From Pseudomonadota bacterium (GTDB lineage Bacteria > Pseudomonadota > Gammaproteobacteria > Steroidobacterales > Steroidobacteraceae): 64,000 nucleotides of DNA. A program made the position numbers and the translations under genes. Positions 10,301 through 20,780 of the stretch are shown in pieces. Below the pieces are notes generated by a model. It did no database searches and was not told the DNA's origin. It worked only from the letters and a program-made list of their open reading frames with translations. The DNA is taken from the NCBI GenBank assembly GCA_025351005.1, contig JANXWS010000007.1, positions 42,638 through 106,637 of the forward strand, in the 5' to 3' direction. Positions within the stretch are counted from its first letter, which is position 1. Each line of letters begins with the position of its first letter.

Positions 10301-12094
10301 ATGCCGCCCATCCGCAATTTTTCGATCATCGCTCACGTCGACCATGGCAAATCCACGCTCGCCGACCGCCTGATCCAGCTCTGTGGTGGGCTCGAACAAC
10401 GCGAGATGCAGGAGCAGGTCCTCGACTCGATGGACCTGGAACGCGAACGCGGCATCACGATCAAGGCGCAGAGCGTCACGCTGCGTTATCGCGCGCGTGA
10501 TGGCGTCGACTACCAGCTCAACTTCATCGACACTCCCGGGCACGTCGACTTCTCGTACGAGGTGTCGCGCTCGCTGGCGGCCTGCGAGGGCGCGCTGCTC
10601 GTCGTCGACGCCGCCCAGGGCGTCGAGGCGCAGAGCGTCGCCAACTGCTACACGGCACTCGACCAGGGCCTCGAGGTGCTGCCCGTCATCAACAAGATTG
10701 ACCTGCCATCGGCGGATCCGGCGCGCGTGATCGTCGAGATCGAGGAAATCATCGGCATCCAGGCCAGCGACGCCGTGCTGGTGTCCGCCAAGACCGGCGA
10801 GAACGTCGACCTGCTGCTGGAGGCAATCGTCGCCCGCATCCCGCCGCCGCGTGGCGATCCGGCTGCGCCGCTGCAGGCGCTGATCATCGATTCCTGGTTC
10901 GACAACTACGTCGGTGTCGTGTCGCTGGTGCGCGTCATGAACGGCCGCCTGCGGCGCGGCCAGAAGCTCCGCGTGTGGTCGACCGGCCGCGCGCACGAGT
11001 GCTCGCGCCTCGGCCGCTTCACGCCGAAGCGCGTCGACAGCGACGAGCTCGCGGCCGGCGAGGTCGGCTTCGTGATGGCCGGCATCAAGGAGATCGACGG
11101 CGCCCCGGTCGGCGACACGATCACGCTCGAGGCGGATCCGTGCAGCGCGCCGCTACCCGGCTTCAAGCGCATCCAGCCGCGCGTGTTCGCAGGGCTGTTC
11201 CCGGTGTCCACCGACGACTACGAGCAGTTCCGCGACGCGCTGCAAAAGCTCAAACTCAATGACTCGGCGCTGCAGTACGAGCCCGAGGTGTCGACCGCGC
11301 TCGGCTTCGGCTTCCGGATCGGTTTCCTCGGACTGCTGCACATGGAGATCGTCCAGGAGCGGCTGGAGCGCGAGTACAATCTCGACCTCGTCACCAGCGC
11401 GCCGACCGTCGTCTACGAGGTCGTCACCACCGACGGCGCGGTTGCCTTCGTTGACAACCCGTCGAAGTTGCCGCCGGTAGACCGCATCGAGGAGATGCGC
11501 GAGCCGATCATCACGGCCAACATCCTCGTGCCGCCGGAGCACGTCGGCGGCGTGCTGCAGCTGTGCACCGACAAGCGCGGCGTGCAGCGCAAGATGCTGT
11601 ACGTCGGCAACCAGGTGTCGCTGCAGTACGAACTGCCGCTTGCGGACGTGGTGCTTGACTTCTTCGACCGGCTGAAGAGCGTCAGCCGCGGTTACGCCTC
11701 CTTTGACTACGAGTTCAACCGTTTTCAGGCGGCCAACCTGGTCCGGCTCGACGTGCTCATCAACGGCGACCGCGTTGACGCGCTGTCGCTGATCGTGCAT
11801 CGCGACACGGCGTACCAGCGCGGCCGCGAGCTGGTCGACAAGATGCAGGAGCTGATTCCGCGGCAGATGTTCGAGGTCGCCATTCAGGCCGCCATCGGCA
11901 ATCAGGTGGTGGCGCGCGCCACGGTCAAGGCCATGCGCAAGAACGTGCTCGCCAAGTGCTATGGAGGCGACGTCAGCCGCAAGCGCAAGTTGCTGGAGAA
12001 GCAGAAGGAAGGCAAGAAGCGCATGAAGCAGTTCGGGACGGTGGAGATCCCGCAGGAGGCCTTCCTGGCGGTGCTGCAGGTCGGCAAGAAGTAA
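10301..12094 (+). CDS. lepA: Elongation factor 4 (LepA)
   Basis: [24 protein letters not shown]-terminal [28 protein letters not shown]. Confidence 0.97.
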   Translation: MPPIRNFSIIAHVDHGKSTLADRLIQLCGGLEQREMQEQVLDSMDLERERGITIKAQSVTLRYRARDGVDYQLNFIDTPGHVDFSYEVSRSLAACEGALLVVDAAQGVEAQSVANCYTALDQGLEVLPVINKIDLPSADPARVIVEIEEIIGIQASDAVLVSAKTGENVDLLLEAIVARIPPPRGDPAAPLQALIIDSWFDNYVGVVSLVRVMNGRLRRGQKLRVWSTGRAHECSRLGRFTPKRVDSDELAAGEVGFVMAGIKEIDGAPVGDTITLEADPCSAPLPGFKRIQPRVFAGLFPVSTDDYEQFRDALQKLKLNDSALQYEPEVSTALGFGFRIGFLGLLHMEIVQERLEREYNLDLVTSAPTVVYEVVTTDGAVAFVDNPSKLPPVDRIEEMREPIITANILVPPEHVGGVLQLCTDKRGVQRKMLYVGNQVSLQYELPLADVVLDFFDRLKSVSRGYASFDYEFNRFQAANLVRLDVLINGDRVDALSLIVHRDTAYQRGRELVDKMQELIPRQMFEVAIQAAIGNQVVARATVKAMRKNVLAKCYGGDVSRKRKLLEKQKEGKKRMKQFGTVEIPQEAFLAVLQVGKK

Positions 12095-12129
12095 CCCCTT
12101 CGAAAGACTAACCACGGAACTCTCACGAC

Positions 12130-12996
12130 ATGCAGGTCATCTATGATTTTTCCCTTCTCCTCGTGGTGCTGGCGGCGCTCAGCGGCGCCATCTGGGGCGC
12201 CGACGCCTGGCTGTTCCGCCGCGCGCGTGGCGCGGGCGGCCGCGAGCCGGTGGTGGTCGAGTACGCACGCTCGTTCTTTCCGATCATACTGATCGTGCTG
12301 CTGATCCGCTCGTTCCTGTTCGAACCGTTCCGGATCCCCTCGGACTCGATGATGCCGACGCTGCTCGACGGCGACTTCATCTTCGTCAGCAAATTCAGCT
12401 ACGGGCTGCGGCTGCCGGTCCTGAACACGCGCGTGCTGTCGGTCGGCCAGCCGGCGCGCGGCGACGTGATCGTGTTCCGCAAGCCGTCGGAGCCTTCGGT
12501 CAATTACATCAAGCGGCTGGTCGGCCTGCCGGGCGACCGCGTCGAAGTGCGCGGTGACGCCGTCTGGGTCAACGGCGTGGAGATGATGGCGCGCGACGCC
12601 GGCGCCTATACCGAGGATGCCTGCTACGAAAACTACCATCAAGGACTCGAGACGCTCGACGCGCGCCGGCACCGGATCATGTACTGCCCGGCCGAGCCGC
12701 ACCGCGTCGAGGGCGCCTGCAGCCGCGGCCGCAACCTCTACCAGTGCGACGCGGACCCGCACCGGCCGGCCTCCCCGGCAAGCGACCCGTCGACGGTCGC
12801 GGGCGTGTTCAACGTGCCGCCCGGCTTCTACTTCTTCATGGGCGACAACCGCGACAACAGCGGCGACAGCCGCTTCCCGGAGCAGCTGGGCTACGTGCCG
12901 GAAGCGAACCTGATCGGCCGCGCCGTAGCCATCTGGATGAGTTTCGACCATTTCCCGGTGCCACGCTGGGGCCGGATCGGCATGGCGGTTCATTGA
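12130..12996 (+). CDS. lepB: Signal peptidase I
   Basis: FRIPSDSMMPTLLDGDFIFVSKFSYG; YIKRLVGLPGDRVEV; FFMGDNRDNSGDSR. Confidence 0.96.
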   Translation: MQVIYDFSLLLVVLAALSGAIWGADAWLFRRARGAGGREPVVVEYARSFFPIILIVLLIRSFLFEPFRIPSDSMMPTLLDGDFIFVSKFSYGLRLPVLNTRVLSVGQPARGDVIVFRKPSEPSVNYIKRLVGLPGDRVEVRGDAVWVNGVEMMARDAGAYTEDACYENYHQGLETLDARRHRIMYCPAEPHRVEGACSRGRNLYQCDADPHRPASPASDPSTVAGVFNVPPGFYFFMGDNRDNSGDSRFPEQLGYVPEANLIGRAVAIWMSFDHFPVPRWGRIGMAVH

Positions 12997-13016
12997 TCTT
13001 GCGGAGGGGAGGCCAC

Positions 13017-13409
13017 ATGCAATTGAGTGCTGCGAGTCGCCGTCGCGAAGGCGGCGTCACCGTCCTCGGCGCCTTGATCCTGATCGCGTTCATCGGGCTG
13101 TTCCTGTACGCGGGCATACGGTTGACGCCGGCGTACCTCGAGTACATGAACGTCTCCAAGGCGCTCAATAGCCTTGCCACCCAGGTCGATGCCAGCGCCA
13201 CGCCGGACCAGATCCGCCGCGCGCTCGAGAAGCAGTTCGACATCGACGACGTCCGGTCGCTCGACTGGCGCGACATCGAGCTCAGCAAGTCCGGCGGCAC
13301 GTGGACGGTGCACGCCGCCTACGACGCGCACGCGCCCTACATCAGCAACGTCAGCTTCGCGGTGCATTTCGAAAAGACCGTGACCGTGGGGCCGTCGAGA
13401 GGACTGTGA
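13017..13409 (+). CDS. DUF4845 membrane protein
   Basis: GGVTVLGALILIAFIGLFLYAGIRLTPAYLEYMNV, between lepB and rnc. Confidence 0.82.
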   Translation: MQLSAASRRREGGVTVLGALILIAFIGLFLYAGIRLTPAYLEYMNVSKALNSLATQVDASATPDQIRRALEKQFDIDDVRSLDWRDIELSKSGGTWTVHAAYDAHAPYISNVSFAVHFEKTVTVGPSRGL

Positions 13410-14107
13410 CGGCGACCGGCAACGCCGATCTCGACTGGCTCGCGGCCAGGGTCGGTTATGGCGCGCGCGACGCACGGCTGGTCGAGCGTGCGCTCACGCA
13501 CCGCAGTGCCGCCGGCGCCGACAACGAGCGGCTCGAGTTCCTGGGCGACGCGGTGCTCTCGTTCCTGGTCGCGGAGCTGCTGTACCGGGAGTTCGCGACC
13601 GTGAGCGAGGGCGACCTGAGTCGCTTCCGGGCGGCGCTCGTGAGCGGCGAGACGCTCGCCGACGTCGCGGAGGCGATCGGCATCGGCGAGCGCCTGCGCC
13701 TCGGCCCCGGCGAGCTCAGGTCCGGCGGCTTTCGGCGCCGCTCGATCCTCGCCGACGCGCTCGAGGCGCTGCTCGGGGCGGTGTTCCTCGAGGGCGGCGT
13801 CGAGGCGGCGCGCGCCGTCATCGACCGTCACTGGCGCGCGCGCGTGGCGTCGCTGCACGACGCGCCGCCGCCGAAGGATCCGAAGACGCGGCTGCAGGAG
13901 TGGCTTCAGGCGCGCGCGCTGCCGCGGCCGAATTACACGGTCGAGGCCGTCAGCGGCGAGCCGCACGAGCAGACGTTTACCGTGCGCTGCGTGGTCGAAT
14001 CGCCCGCCACGGTGGGCGAAGGCCGCGGCTCCAGCCGCCGCCGGGCCGAGCAGCTGGCGGCCGAGCAGGCGCTCGTCGCGATCGTCGCGCGCGAGGTCGC
14101 CACGTGA
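13406..14107 (+). CDS. rnc: Ribonuclease III
   Basis: RALTHRSAAGADNERLEFLGDAVLSFLVAELLY; dsRBD KTRLQEWLQARALPRPNYTV; GTG start. Confidence 0.95.
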   Translation: MTATGNADLDWLAARVGYGARDARLVERALTHRSAAGADNERLEFLGDAVLSFLVAELLYREFATVSEGDLSRFRAALVSGETLADVAEAIGIGERLRLGPGELRSGGFRRRSILADALEALLGAVFLEGGVEAARAVIDRHWRARVASLHDAPPPKDPKTRLQEWLQARALPRPNYTVEAVSGEPHEQTFTVRCVVESPATVGEGRGSSRRRAEQLAAEQALVAIVAREVAT

Positions 14108-15009
14108 GCGTCGCGCCGCCGCACCGCGCCGGCTTCGTCGCGATCGTCGGCCGCCCGAATGTGGGCAAGTCGACGCTGCTGAATGCGCTGCTCGAGCGCA
14201 AGGTGAGCATCGTCTCGCCCAAGCCGCAGACCACCCGCCACCGGATCCTCGGCCTGCTGCACCGGCCGGGGCTGCAGATCGCGCTGGTGGACACGCCCGG
14301 GCTGCACAGCGGCGAGCGCCGCTTGCTGAACAGCGCGCTGAACCGGACGGCGGCGACCAGCCTCGCGGACGCCGATCTGGTCGCGTTCGTGGTCGAGGCG
14401 CTGCGCTTCACGGACGAGGACGCGCGCGTGCTCGAGCGCATCAAGGGCGCTGGCCGCCCGGCGGTGCTGGTCGTCAACAAGGTCGACCGGGTGCGGCCGC
14501 GCGCACGGCTGCTGCCGTTCATCGCCGAGCTGTCGGGCCGTCACCCGTTCCTCGAGGTCGTGCCCCTGTCGGCGCTTGCGCGCGACAACCTGGCGGGCCT
14601 CCCGGACGCGCTCGGCAGGCACCTGCCGGAATCGCCGCCGATGTTCCCGGCCGGGCAGGTCACGGACCGCTCGGAGCGCTTCCAGGCGAGCGAGATCATC
14701 CGCGAAAAGCTCACGCTGCGCGTGCAGCAGGAACTGCCGTACGGTCTCGCGGTCGAGGTCGAGCGCTTCGAGGACGGCGAGGACGGCCGGCTCGAGATCG
14801 GCGCGGTCATCTGGGTCGAGCGGGCGAGCCAGAAGGCGATCGTGATCGGCGCCGACGGGAGCCTGCTGAAGAGCGTCGGGCGCGCCGCCCGGCTCGACCT
14901 CAACCGGCTGTTCGGGCGGCGCATCCACCTCGAGCTCTGGGTCAAGGTCAAGGCGAACTGGGCCGACAGTGCCCGGGCACTGCGGGCGTTCGGCTATGAG
15001 GGGCAGTAG
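14104..15009 (+). CDS. era: GTPase Era
   Basis: GRPNVGKSTLLNALLERKVSIVSPKPQTTRHRILG; C-terminal KH domain. Confidence 0.96.
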   Translation: MSVAPPHRAGFVAIVGRPNVGKSTLLNALLERKVSIVSPKPQTTRHRILGLLHRPGLQIALVDTPGLHSGERRLLNSALNRTAATSLADADLVAFVVEALRFTDEDARVLERIKGAGRPAVLVVNKVDRVRPRARLLPFIAELSGRHPFLEVVPLSALARDNLAGLPDALGRHLPESPPMFPAGQVTDRSERFQASEIIREKLTLRVQQELPYGLAVEVERFEDGEDGRLEIGAVIWVERASQKAIVIGADGSLLKSVGRAARLDLNRLFGRRIHLELWVKVKANWADSARALRAFGYEGQ

Positions 15010-15031
15010 CCGGCCCGGCGGCGACAGGCTC

Positions 15032-15775
15032 ATGACCGCAGCCCGACGCGTCCTGCTCGAACCCGCGTTCCTGCTGCACCAGCGGGACTGGCGGGATTCG
15101 AGCCGGATCATCGAGTTCCTGACCCGCGACCATGGCCGCGTCGCGCTGTTCGCCAAGGGCGTGCGGCGCCCCGACCGTGCCCTCGGCGCCTTGCTGCAAC
15201 CGTTCGTGCCGCTCGCGGTGTCGTGGAGCGGGCCGGGCGACGGCGGCACCTTCACGGGAGTCGAGCTCGCCGCCAGCCCGCGCTCGCCCGCAGCGTCCTG
15301 CCTGATGAGCGCCTTCTACCTCAACGAGCTCGTGCTCAAGCTGCTCGGCCGCGAGGATCCGCACCCGGACGTGTTCGAGGCCTACGCCCAGGCGCTTGCC
15401 GGGCTCACGGACCCGGCCGACGAGCACCGTTCCCTGCGGCTGTTCGAGAAACGGCTGCTCGACGCGATCGGACTGGGGATCGACTACGCGCACCTGGCCG
15501 ACGGCGGCGCCAGGGTCGACGCGGACACGTACTATCATGTAGACCCGCAGCGCGGAGTCGCCCCGGTCACCGTCGACGCCGGGCGGCCGGGCGCGTATCG
15601 CGGCACCGACCTGCTGTCGCTGGCCGGCGAGGATCTTGCGGACGCCGCAAGCCTCGCGGCGGCACGACGCCTGCTCGGGGCGGGACTCGCCGCCGCGCTC
15701 GACGGCCTCGAGCTGTCGAGCCGCCGCGTCGCGCACGCGATCCGCAGCCGGCGGGCCGCTGCAGAGGAGCCCTGA
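15032..15775 (+). CDS. recO: DNA repair protein RecO
   Basis: [37 protein letters not shown]; between era and pdxJ. Confidence 0.92.
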   Translation: MTAARRVLLEPAFLLHQRDWRDSSRIIEFLTRDHGRVALFAKGVRRPDRALGALLQPFVPLAVSWSGPGDGGTFTGVELAASPRSPAASCLMSAFYLNELVLKLLGREDPHPDVFEAYAQALAGLTDPADEHRSLRLFEKRLLDAIGLGIDYAHLADGGARVDADTYYHVDPQRGVAPVTVDAGRPGAYRGTDLLSLAGEDLADAASLAAARRLLGAGLAAALDGLELSSRRVAHAIRSRRAAAEEP

Positions 15776-15776
15776 G

Positions 15777-16526
15777 ATGACCCTGAACCCCTCCGGCGCG
15801 CGCGACCTCGCGCTCGGCGTCAACATCGACCACGTCGCGACCGTGCGCCAGGCGCGGCGCGCGCGGTTCCCGGATCCGCTGTTCGCGGCGCTGCTGGCCG
15901 AACAGGCCGGCGCCGACAGCATCACGCTGCATCTGCGCGAGGACCGGCGTCACATCCAGGACCACGACGTCGAGCGCTTCGCCGCCGCGCTGCAGACACG
16001 CATGAACCTCGAGATGGCGGCGCTGCCGGAGATGGTCGCGGTCGCGCGGCGGATCCGGCCGGCCGACGTCTGCCTGGTGCCCGAGCGGCGCGCCGAGGTG
16101 ACCACCGAAGGCGGGCTCGACGTCGCTGCCGGCGGGCGCAGCCTCGCCGAGGCGGTCGCCGCGCTCGGCAGCGCGGGCATCCGCGTGTCGCTGTTCATCG
16201 ACCCGGATCCGCGCCAGATCGAGGCGGCACTCGCGATCGGGGCCTCGGCCATCGAGCTGCACACCGGTGCCTACGCGGAGGCCGCCGCCGAGCGTCGCGC
16301 CGAGGAGCTGCACCGACTCGCGAGCGCGGCGCGCAGCGCCGCGGCCGCGGGGCTCATCGTCAACGCCGGTCATGGCCTCGACTACCACAACGTGCAGCCG
16401 GTGGCGGCGATCCCGGCGATTGCCGAGCTCAATATCGGCTTCGCGATCGTGGCGCGTGCCCTGTTCACCGGCCTGGATGCGGCGGTGCGCGAGATGAAGC
16501 GACTGATGCGCGAGGCGCGCGCGTGA
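15777..16526 (+). CDS. pdxJ: Pyridoxine 5'-phosphate synthase
   Basis: [50 protein letters not shown]. Confidence 0.95.
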   Translation: MTLNPSGARDLALGVNIDHVATVRQARRARFPDPLFAALLAEQAGADSITLHLREDRRHIQDHDVERFAAALQTRMNLEMAALPEMVAVARRIRPADVCLVPERRAEVTTEGGLDVAAGGRSLAEAVAALGSAGIRVSLFIDPDPRQIEAALAIGASAIELHTGAYAEAAAERRAEELHRLASAARSAAAAGLIVNAGHGLDYHNVQPVAAIPAIAELNIGFAIVARALFTGLDAAVREMKRLMREARA

Positions 16527-16936
16527 TATTCGGCATCGGCACCGACCTGGTCGCGATCGACCGGGTCGCCGCAACCTACCAGCGCTTCCAGCGCCACTTC
16601 GTCGAGCGGCTGCTGATGCCGGCCGAGCTCGAGCGCTTCGAGCGCCTCGCGGCGGGGGACCGCCGCCGCGTGCGGTTCCTGGCGCAGCGCTTCGCCGCCA
16701 AGGAAGCGATCGTCAAGGCGCTCGGCACCGGGTTCGGGCACGGCGTGTGGATTCGTGACTGCGGGGTCATCGCCAATGCCTGGGGCCGGCCCGAGGTGGT
16801 CTGGTCGGAGCGCGGCCGGCAGGTGGCGCAGGCGCTCGGCGCGGGCGCCGGGCACGTGACCCTGACCGACGAGGGCGGGTTCGTGGTCGCGGTCGCGGTG
16901 CTGGAGCGATCCGAGCGGCCTACCGGGGAGGCGTGA
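16523..16936 (+). CDS. acpS: Holo-[acyl-carrier-protein] synthase
   Basis: [34 protein letters not shown]. Confidence 0.95.
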   Translation: MIFGIGTDLVAIDRVAATYQRFQRHFVERLLMPAELERFERLAAGDRRRVRFLAQRFAAKEAIVKALGTGFGHGVWIRDCGVIANAWGRPEVVWSERGRQVAQALGAGAGHVTLTDEGGFVVAVAVLERSERPTGEA

Positions 16937-18237
16937 TGCAGGCGGTCGAGGAGGCGCTGGTCGTCGACCTCAACCACGACGGCCGCGGCGTCGTGCGGCT
17001 CGCCGGCAAGGCCGTATTCGTGGCGGATGCGCTGCCTGGCGAGCGCATCGCGCTGCGGCGCCTGCGTCGGCGCGCGCGCCACGACGAGGCGCTGCTGGTC
17101 GAGGTGCTGACGCGTTCCGCGGCGCGCGTCGCGCCCGCCTGCGGCCATTTCGGCCGCTGCGGCGGCTGCGCGCTCCAGCACCTCGAACCCGCCGCGCAGC
17201 TCGAGTCCAAGCAGCGGCAACTCGCGAGCCAGCTCGAGCGCATCGGCCGCGTCCGGCCGGAGCGGCTGCTCGCGCCGCTGGCCGGGCCGGTCTACGGTTA
17301 TCGGCGGCGCGCGCGGCTCGGCGTCCGCTGGCTCGCGAAGAGCGGCCGCGCCATCGTCGGCTTCCGCGAGCGCAGCTCGGCGCGGCTTGCCGACGTACGC
17401 GCCTGTGCAGTGCTGACGGCGCCGGTCGGCGCGCTGTGCGAGGCGCTCGCGGAGCTGATCGGCACGCTGTCGATCGCCGCGCGCATACCACAGCTCGAGG
17501 TTGCGGCCGGCGAGCGCGCGACGGCGCTGGTGCTGCGGGTGCTCGCGCCGCCGACGGCTGCCGACCTGGAGCGCCTGCATCAATTTGGCGAGCGTCACGC
17601 GCTGCACCTGTGGCTGCAGGACGGTGGCGCCGACAGCGCCGTGCCGCTCGCCGGGCCGGCGGCGCTGCTCGACTACCGGCTGCCGGAGTTCGGCGTACGG
17701 GTCGAGTTCGGTCCGCTCGACTTCGTGCAGGTGAACGGCGAGCTCAACCGATTGATGGTCGGCCGCGCGCTCGAGCTGCTTGCGCCGGAGGCGGGCGACT
17801 CGGTGCTCGACCTGTACTGCGGCATCGGCAATTTCACGCTGCCGCTTGCGCGCCGTGCGGCCCGCGTGCTCGGCGTCGAGGGCGAGCTCGGGCTCGTCCG
17901 GCGAGCGCGCCACAATGCGGCACTGAACGGCATCGACAACGCACGCTTCGCGGTCGCCAACCTCGACGCGCCGCAGGCCGAGGCCTGGGCGCGCGAGCGC
18001 TACGACCGCGTGCTGCTCGACCCGCCGCGCGCCGGTGCCGCCGGCGTGCTGCCGCTGATCGCCGCCAGCGACGCCCGTCGCGTCGTGTATATTTCGTGCC
18101 ATGCCGCGAGCCTGGCGCGGGATGCCGGCAGCCTGGTGCACGAGCACGGCTTCCGGTTCTTGGCGGCGGGGGTCATGGACATGTTTCCGCACACGGCACA
18201 CGTCGAGTCGCTCGCACTGTTCGAGCGCGACGCATGA
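16933..18237 (+). CDS. rlmD: 23S rRNA (uracil-5-)-methyltransferase RlmD
   Basis: CGHFGRCGGCALQHL Fe-S motif; VLDLYCGIGNFTLPLAR; LLDPPRAGA. Confidence 0.92.
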   Translation: MMQAVEEALVVDLNHDGRGVVRLAGKAVFVADALPGERIALRRLRRRARHDEALLVEVLTRSAARVAPACGHFGRCGGCALQHLEPAAQLESKQRQLASQLERIGRVRPERLLAPLAGPVYGYRRRARLGVRWLAKSGRAIVGFRERSSARLADVRACAVLTAPVGALCEALAELIGTLSIAARIPQLEVAAGERATALVLRVLAPPTAADLERLHQFGERHALHLWLQDGGADSAVPLAGPAALLDYRLPEFGVRVEFGPLDFVQVNGELNRLMVGRALELLAPEAGDSVLDLYCGIGNFTLPLARRAARVLGVEGELGLVRRARHNAALNGIDNARFAVANLDAPQAEAWARERYDRVLLDPPRAGAAGVLPLIAASDARRVVYISCHAASLARDAGSLVHEHGFRFLAAGVMDMFPHTAHVESLALFERDA

Positions 18238-19301
18238 CGCTCGGCTGCCTGATGGTGGACGTCGCCGGCCGCGCGCTGCTGCCCGAGGACCGCGAGCTGC
18301 TCGAGCACCCGCTGGTTGGCGGCGTGATCCTGTTTAGCCGCAACTACGACAGCCCGGCGCAGCTCGCAGCGCTGACCGCCGAGGTCCGCGCGCTGCGCAC
18401 GCCGCGGCTGCTGGTGGCGGCTGACCACGAGGGCGGCCGGGTGCAGCGCTTCCGCCCGGACTTCACGCTACTGCCGCCCATGCGACGACTCGGGCGCGAG
18501 TACGACATGGACGCTGCGCGCGGCCGCGAGCTGGCACGCGAGGCGGGCTGGGTGCTGGCCGCCGAGCTGCGTGCGCTCGGGCTCGACCTGGCCTTCGCGC
18601 CGGTCGTCGACCTGGAGTACGGCGTCAGCACGGTGATTGGCGACCGCGCCTTTCACGCCGAGGCCGACGCCGTCGCGCTGCTCGCCGGCGCGTTGATGGC
18701 GGGCATGCGCGACGCCGGCATGAGCGCGACCGCAAAGCACTTCCCGGGACACGGCGCGGTGGTCGCGGACTCGCACGTCGCGCTGCCGGTCGACCGGCGC
18801 CGCTTCGAGGACCTGACGCCCGACCTGACGCCGTACCGGCGGCTGATCGCGAATGGGCTGCCGTCGGTGATGATGGCGCACGTCGTCTACCCGGAGGTCG
18901 ACGCGTTGCCTGCCAGCCTGTCGCGGCGCTGGGTCGGCGACATCCTGCGTGGCGACCTCGACTTCCGCGGCGCCGTATTTACCGACGACCTCAGCATGGC
19001 CGGCGCCGCGGCCTTCGGCGGCGTGCTGGAGCGCGCCCGTCTCGCGCTCGAGGCCGGCTGCGACATGCTGCTCGTGTGTAACTCGCGGCCGGCCGTGCAG
19101 CAGCTGCTCGAGCGGCTCGAGGCCCGACCGGGCCCGGTGTCGGCGCTGCGCCTGGCGCGGCTGCACGGGCGCGACCCGGCACCGGAGCTCGCCACGCCCG
19201 AGCTGCTGCGGGCCTCGGCACGCTGGCGGCGCGCCCATGCAACGCTTGCGCGGGCACGCGACGAGCGCCCGGAACTCTGGCTCAACGGGGAGGCGTCGTG
19301 A
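18234..19301 (+). CDS. nagZ: Beta-N-acetylhexosaminidase NagZ
   Basis: GGVILFSRNYDSPAQL; ATAKHFPGHGAVVADSHV; VFTDDLSM. Confidence 0.94.
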   Translation: MTLGCLMVDVAGRALLPEDRELLEHPLVGGVILFSRNYDSPAQLAALTAEVRALRTPRLLVAADHEGGRVQRFRPDFTLLPPMRRLGREYDMDAARGRELAREAGWVLAAELRALGLDLAFAPVVDLEYGVSTVIGDRAFHAEADAVALLAGALMAGMRDAGMSATAKHFPGHGAVVADSHVALPVDRRRFEDLTPDLTPYRRLIANGLPSVMMAHVVYPEVDALPASLSRRWVGDILRGDLDFRGAVFTDDLSMAGAAAFGGVLERARLALEAGCDMLLVCNSRPAVQQLLERLEARPGPVSALRLARLHGRDPAPELATPELLRASARWRRAHATLARARDERPELWLNGEAS

Positions 19302-20218
19302 CGTTGTCCGAGCCGGTGACGCTGGCGCTGCTCGACCACCTGTCGGAAGCCATCGCGCTGATCGACGTGCGCGACCCGGAGCTGCCGGTCGTGTTCGTCA
19401 ACCGGGCGCTCGCCGAGCTGCGCGGCCAGACGGCGGAGGAGCTGCGCCGCGCGGGTCTCGCCGGACTGATCGGTGGCGGCGACACGGCGCTGCTGGCGGC
19501 GTCGGCGGCGACGCTCGCGTGCGGGCGGTCGCTCGCGCTGCAGGCGACCGGACTCGAGGGCGCAGCCGGACCGCTCGTGGTCGATATCCGCTTCGAGCCG
19601 CTGCGGGACGCGGCGGGAGTCGTGACGCACGCGGTCGCGATCCACGCCCAGCGCGCCGATCTGCCGGCTCGCGATCGGGAACCGGCGACGCAGCCGCTGC
19701 TGCGGCGCGATGACCGTCTGACCGGGCTGCGCCACATCGAGTTTTTCCACGAGCTGTTCCGGAGGGACTTTGCGATCGCGCAGCGCGAAGGCCGCCAGCT
19801 CGCGCTCTACGTCGCGGACATCGACGCGCTCGGCACCTACAACGACACGTTCGGCCGCCAGGCCGGGGACACCGTGATCCGGCGCGTCGGCAGGGCACTG
19901 GTCGGCACGATGCGGCGCGCCAGCGACCTGCTCGCGCGCGTCGACGGGGGACGGTTCGTCGCGGTTTCGGTCGGCATGGACGAGGCGCACTCGCTGCGCC
20001 ACGGCGAGACGCTGGCCGCAAGGGTGCGCGACCTCAAGTTGCACCATCCGCGCTCGCCGATCGCCCGCTATGTCACGGTCAGCGTCGGCGTCACGGACCT
20101 CGTGCCGGGCCACAATTCGACGCCGGAGCAGATGCTGGCATCGGCGCTGCGCGCCCTCGACGCGGCGCGTGCCGCCGGCCGCAATCGGGTCGCAACCGTC
20201 GTCGACGGACCGGGCTAG
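19298..20218 (+). CDS. PAS domain plus degenerate GGDEF-family protein
   Basis: N-terminal PAS-like LLDHLSEAIALIDVRDPELPVVFVNRA; GGDEF fold DRLTGLRHIEFFHELFRRDF...ADIDALGTYNDTFGRQAGDTVIRRVGRAL, but signature reads RVDGGRFVAV. Confidence 0.8.
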   Translation: MTLSEPVTLALLDHLSEAIALIDVRDPELPVVFVNRALAELRGQTAEELRRAGLAGLIGGGDTALLAASAATLACGRSLALQATGLEGAAGPLVVDIRFEPLRDAAGVVTHAVAIHAQRADLPARDREPATQPLLRRDDRLTGLRHIEFFHELFRRDFAIAQREGRQLALYVADIDALGTYNDTFGRQAGDTVIRRVGRALVGTMRRASDLLARVDGGRFVAVSVGMDEAHSLRHGETLAARVRDLKLHHPRSPIARYVTVSVGVTDLVPGHNSTPEQMLASALRALDAARAAGRNRVATVVDGPG

Positions 20219-20225
20219 GGCCGAC

Positions 20226-20780
20226 TCAGTCGGCGCCGGGCGTGCCGCGCGACGGGGTCACCTGGGCGATGATGCCGAAGGCGGGCTGATCGAAGTAGTG
20301 CCGCTCGCCGAACTTGATGCGCCGTTTCTCGCGCAGCCCGAACGCCTCGCCGGGGCCCGCCAGGTAGTCGACGTCGACGCTGAGCAGCAGCACCTGGCTG
20401 CGTTGCAGGGCGATCGAGCCCGCGAGCGGCGTGCCCTCGCGCAGCAGGTCCTCGAGGCGGGCCGTCGTGCGGCCGTTCGGCGGCACGATCGCGGCCCAGG
20501 CCGTGTGGGCCAGCAGCGGGTAGTTGCGCCGCGTGAGCGCCTGCTCGACGGCTCCCAGCTGCCACTGATGTTCGGGCAGGAGCTCGATCCGGCCGGCGAT
20601 CGGCGACACGCTCGGAAGCGCAGCGGCCGGGGCGGGCTTCGGCAGCGGGCCCGGCTGCCGGAAGACGAGGATCTCGACCAGGTAGCGGGCGCTGCCAGGC
20701 GGCGCGTCGGCGCGTACCGGCGCTACGGCGCCGGCCGCGAGCGCGAGCAGGACGGCGCGGCGAGTCACGGGCGCAATCAT
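20226..20780 (-). CDS. csiV: CsiV-like periplasmic protein
   Basis: YLVEILVFRQPG; LREKRRIKFGERHYFDQPAFGIIAQVTP; directly downstream of mfd. Confidence 0.72.
   Translation of the reverse strand: MIAPVTRRAVLLALAAGAVAPVRADAPPGSARYLVEILVFRQPGPLPKPAPAAALPSVSPIAGRIELLPEHQWQLGAVEQALTRRNYPLLAHTAWAAIVPPNGRTTARLEDLLREGTPLAGSIALQRSQVLLLSVDVDYLAGPGEAFGLREKRRIKFGERHYFDQPAFGIIAQVTPSRGTPGAD

Noticed and set aside
12130-12996. LepB central insertion (RHRIMYCPAEPHRVEGACSRGRNLYQC) as a novel domain
   Set aside because: Signal peptidase I proteins commonly vary in this region; nothing specific recognised
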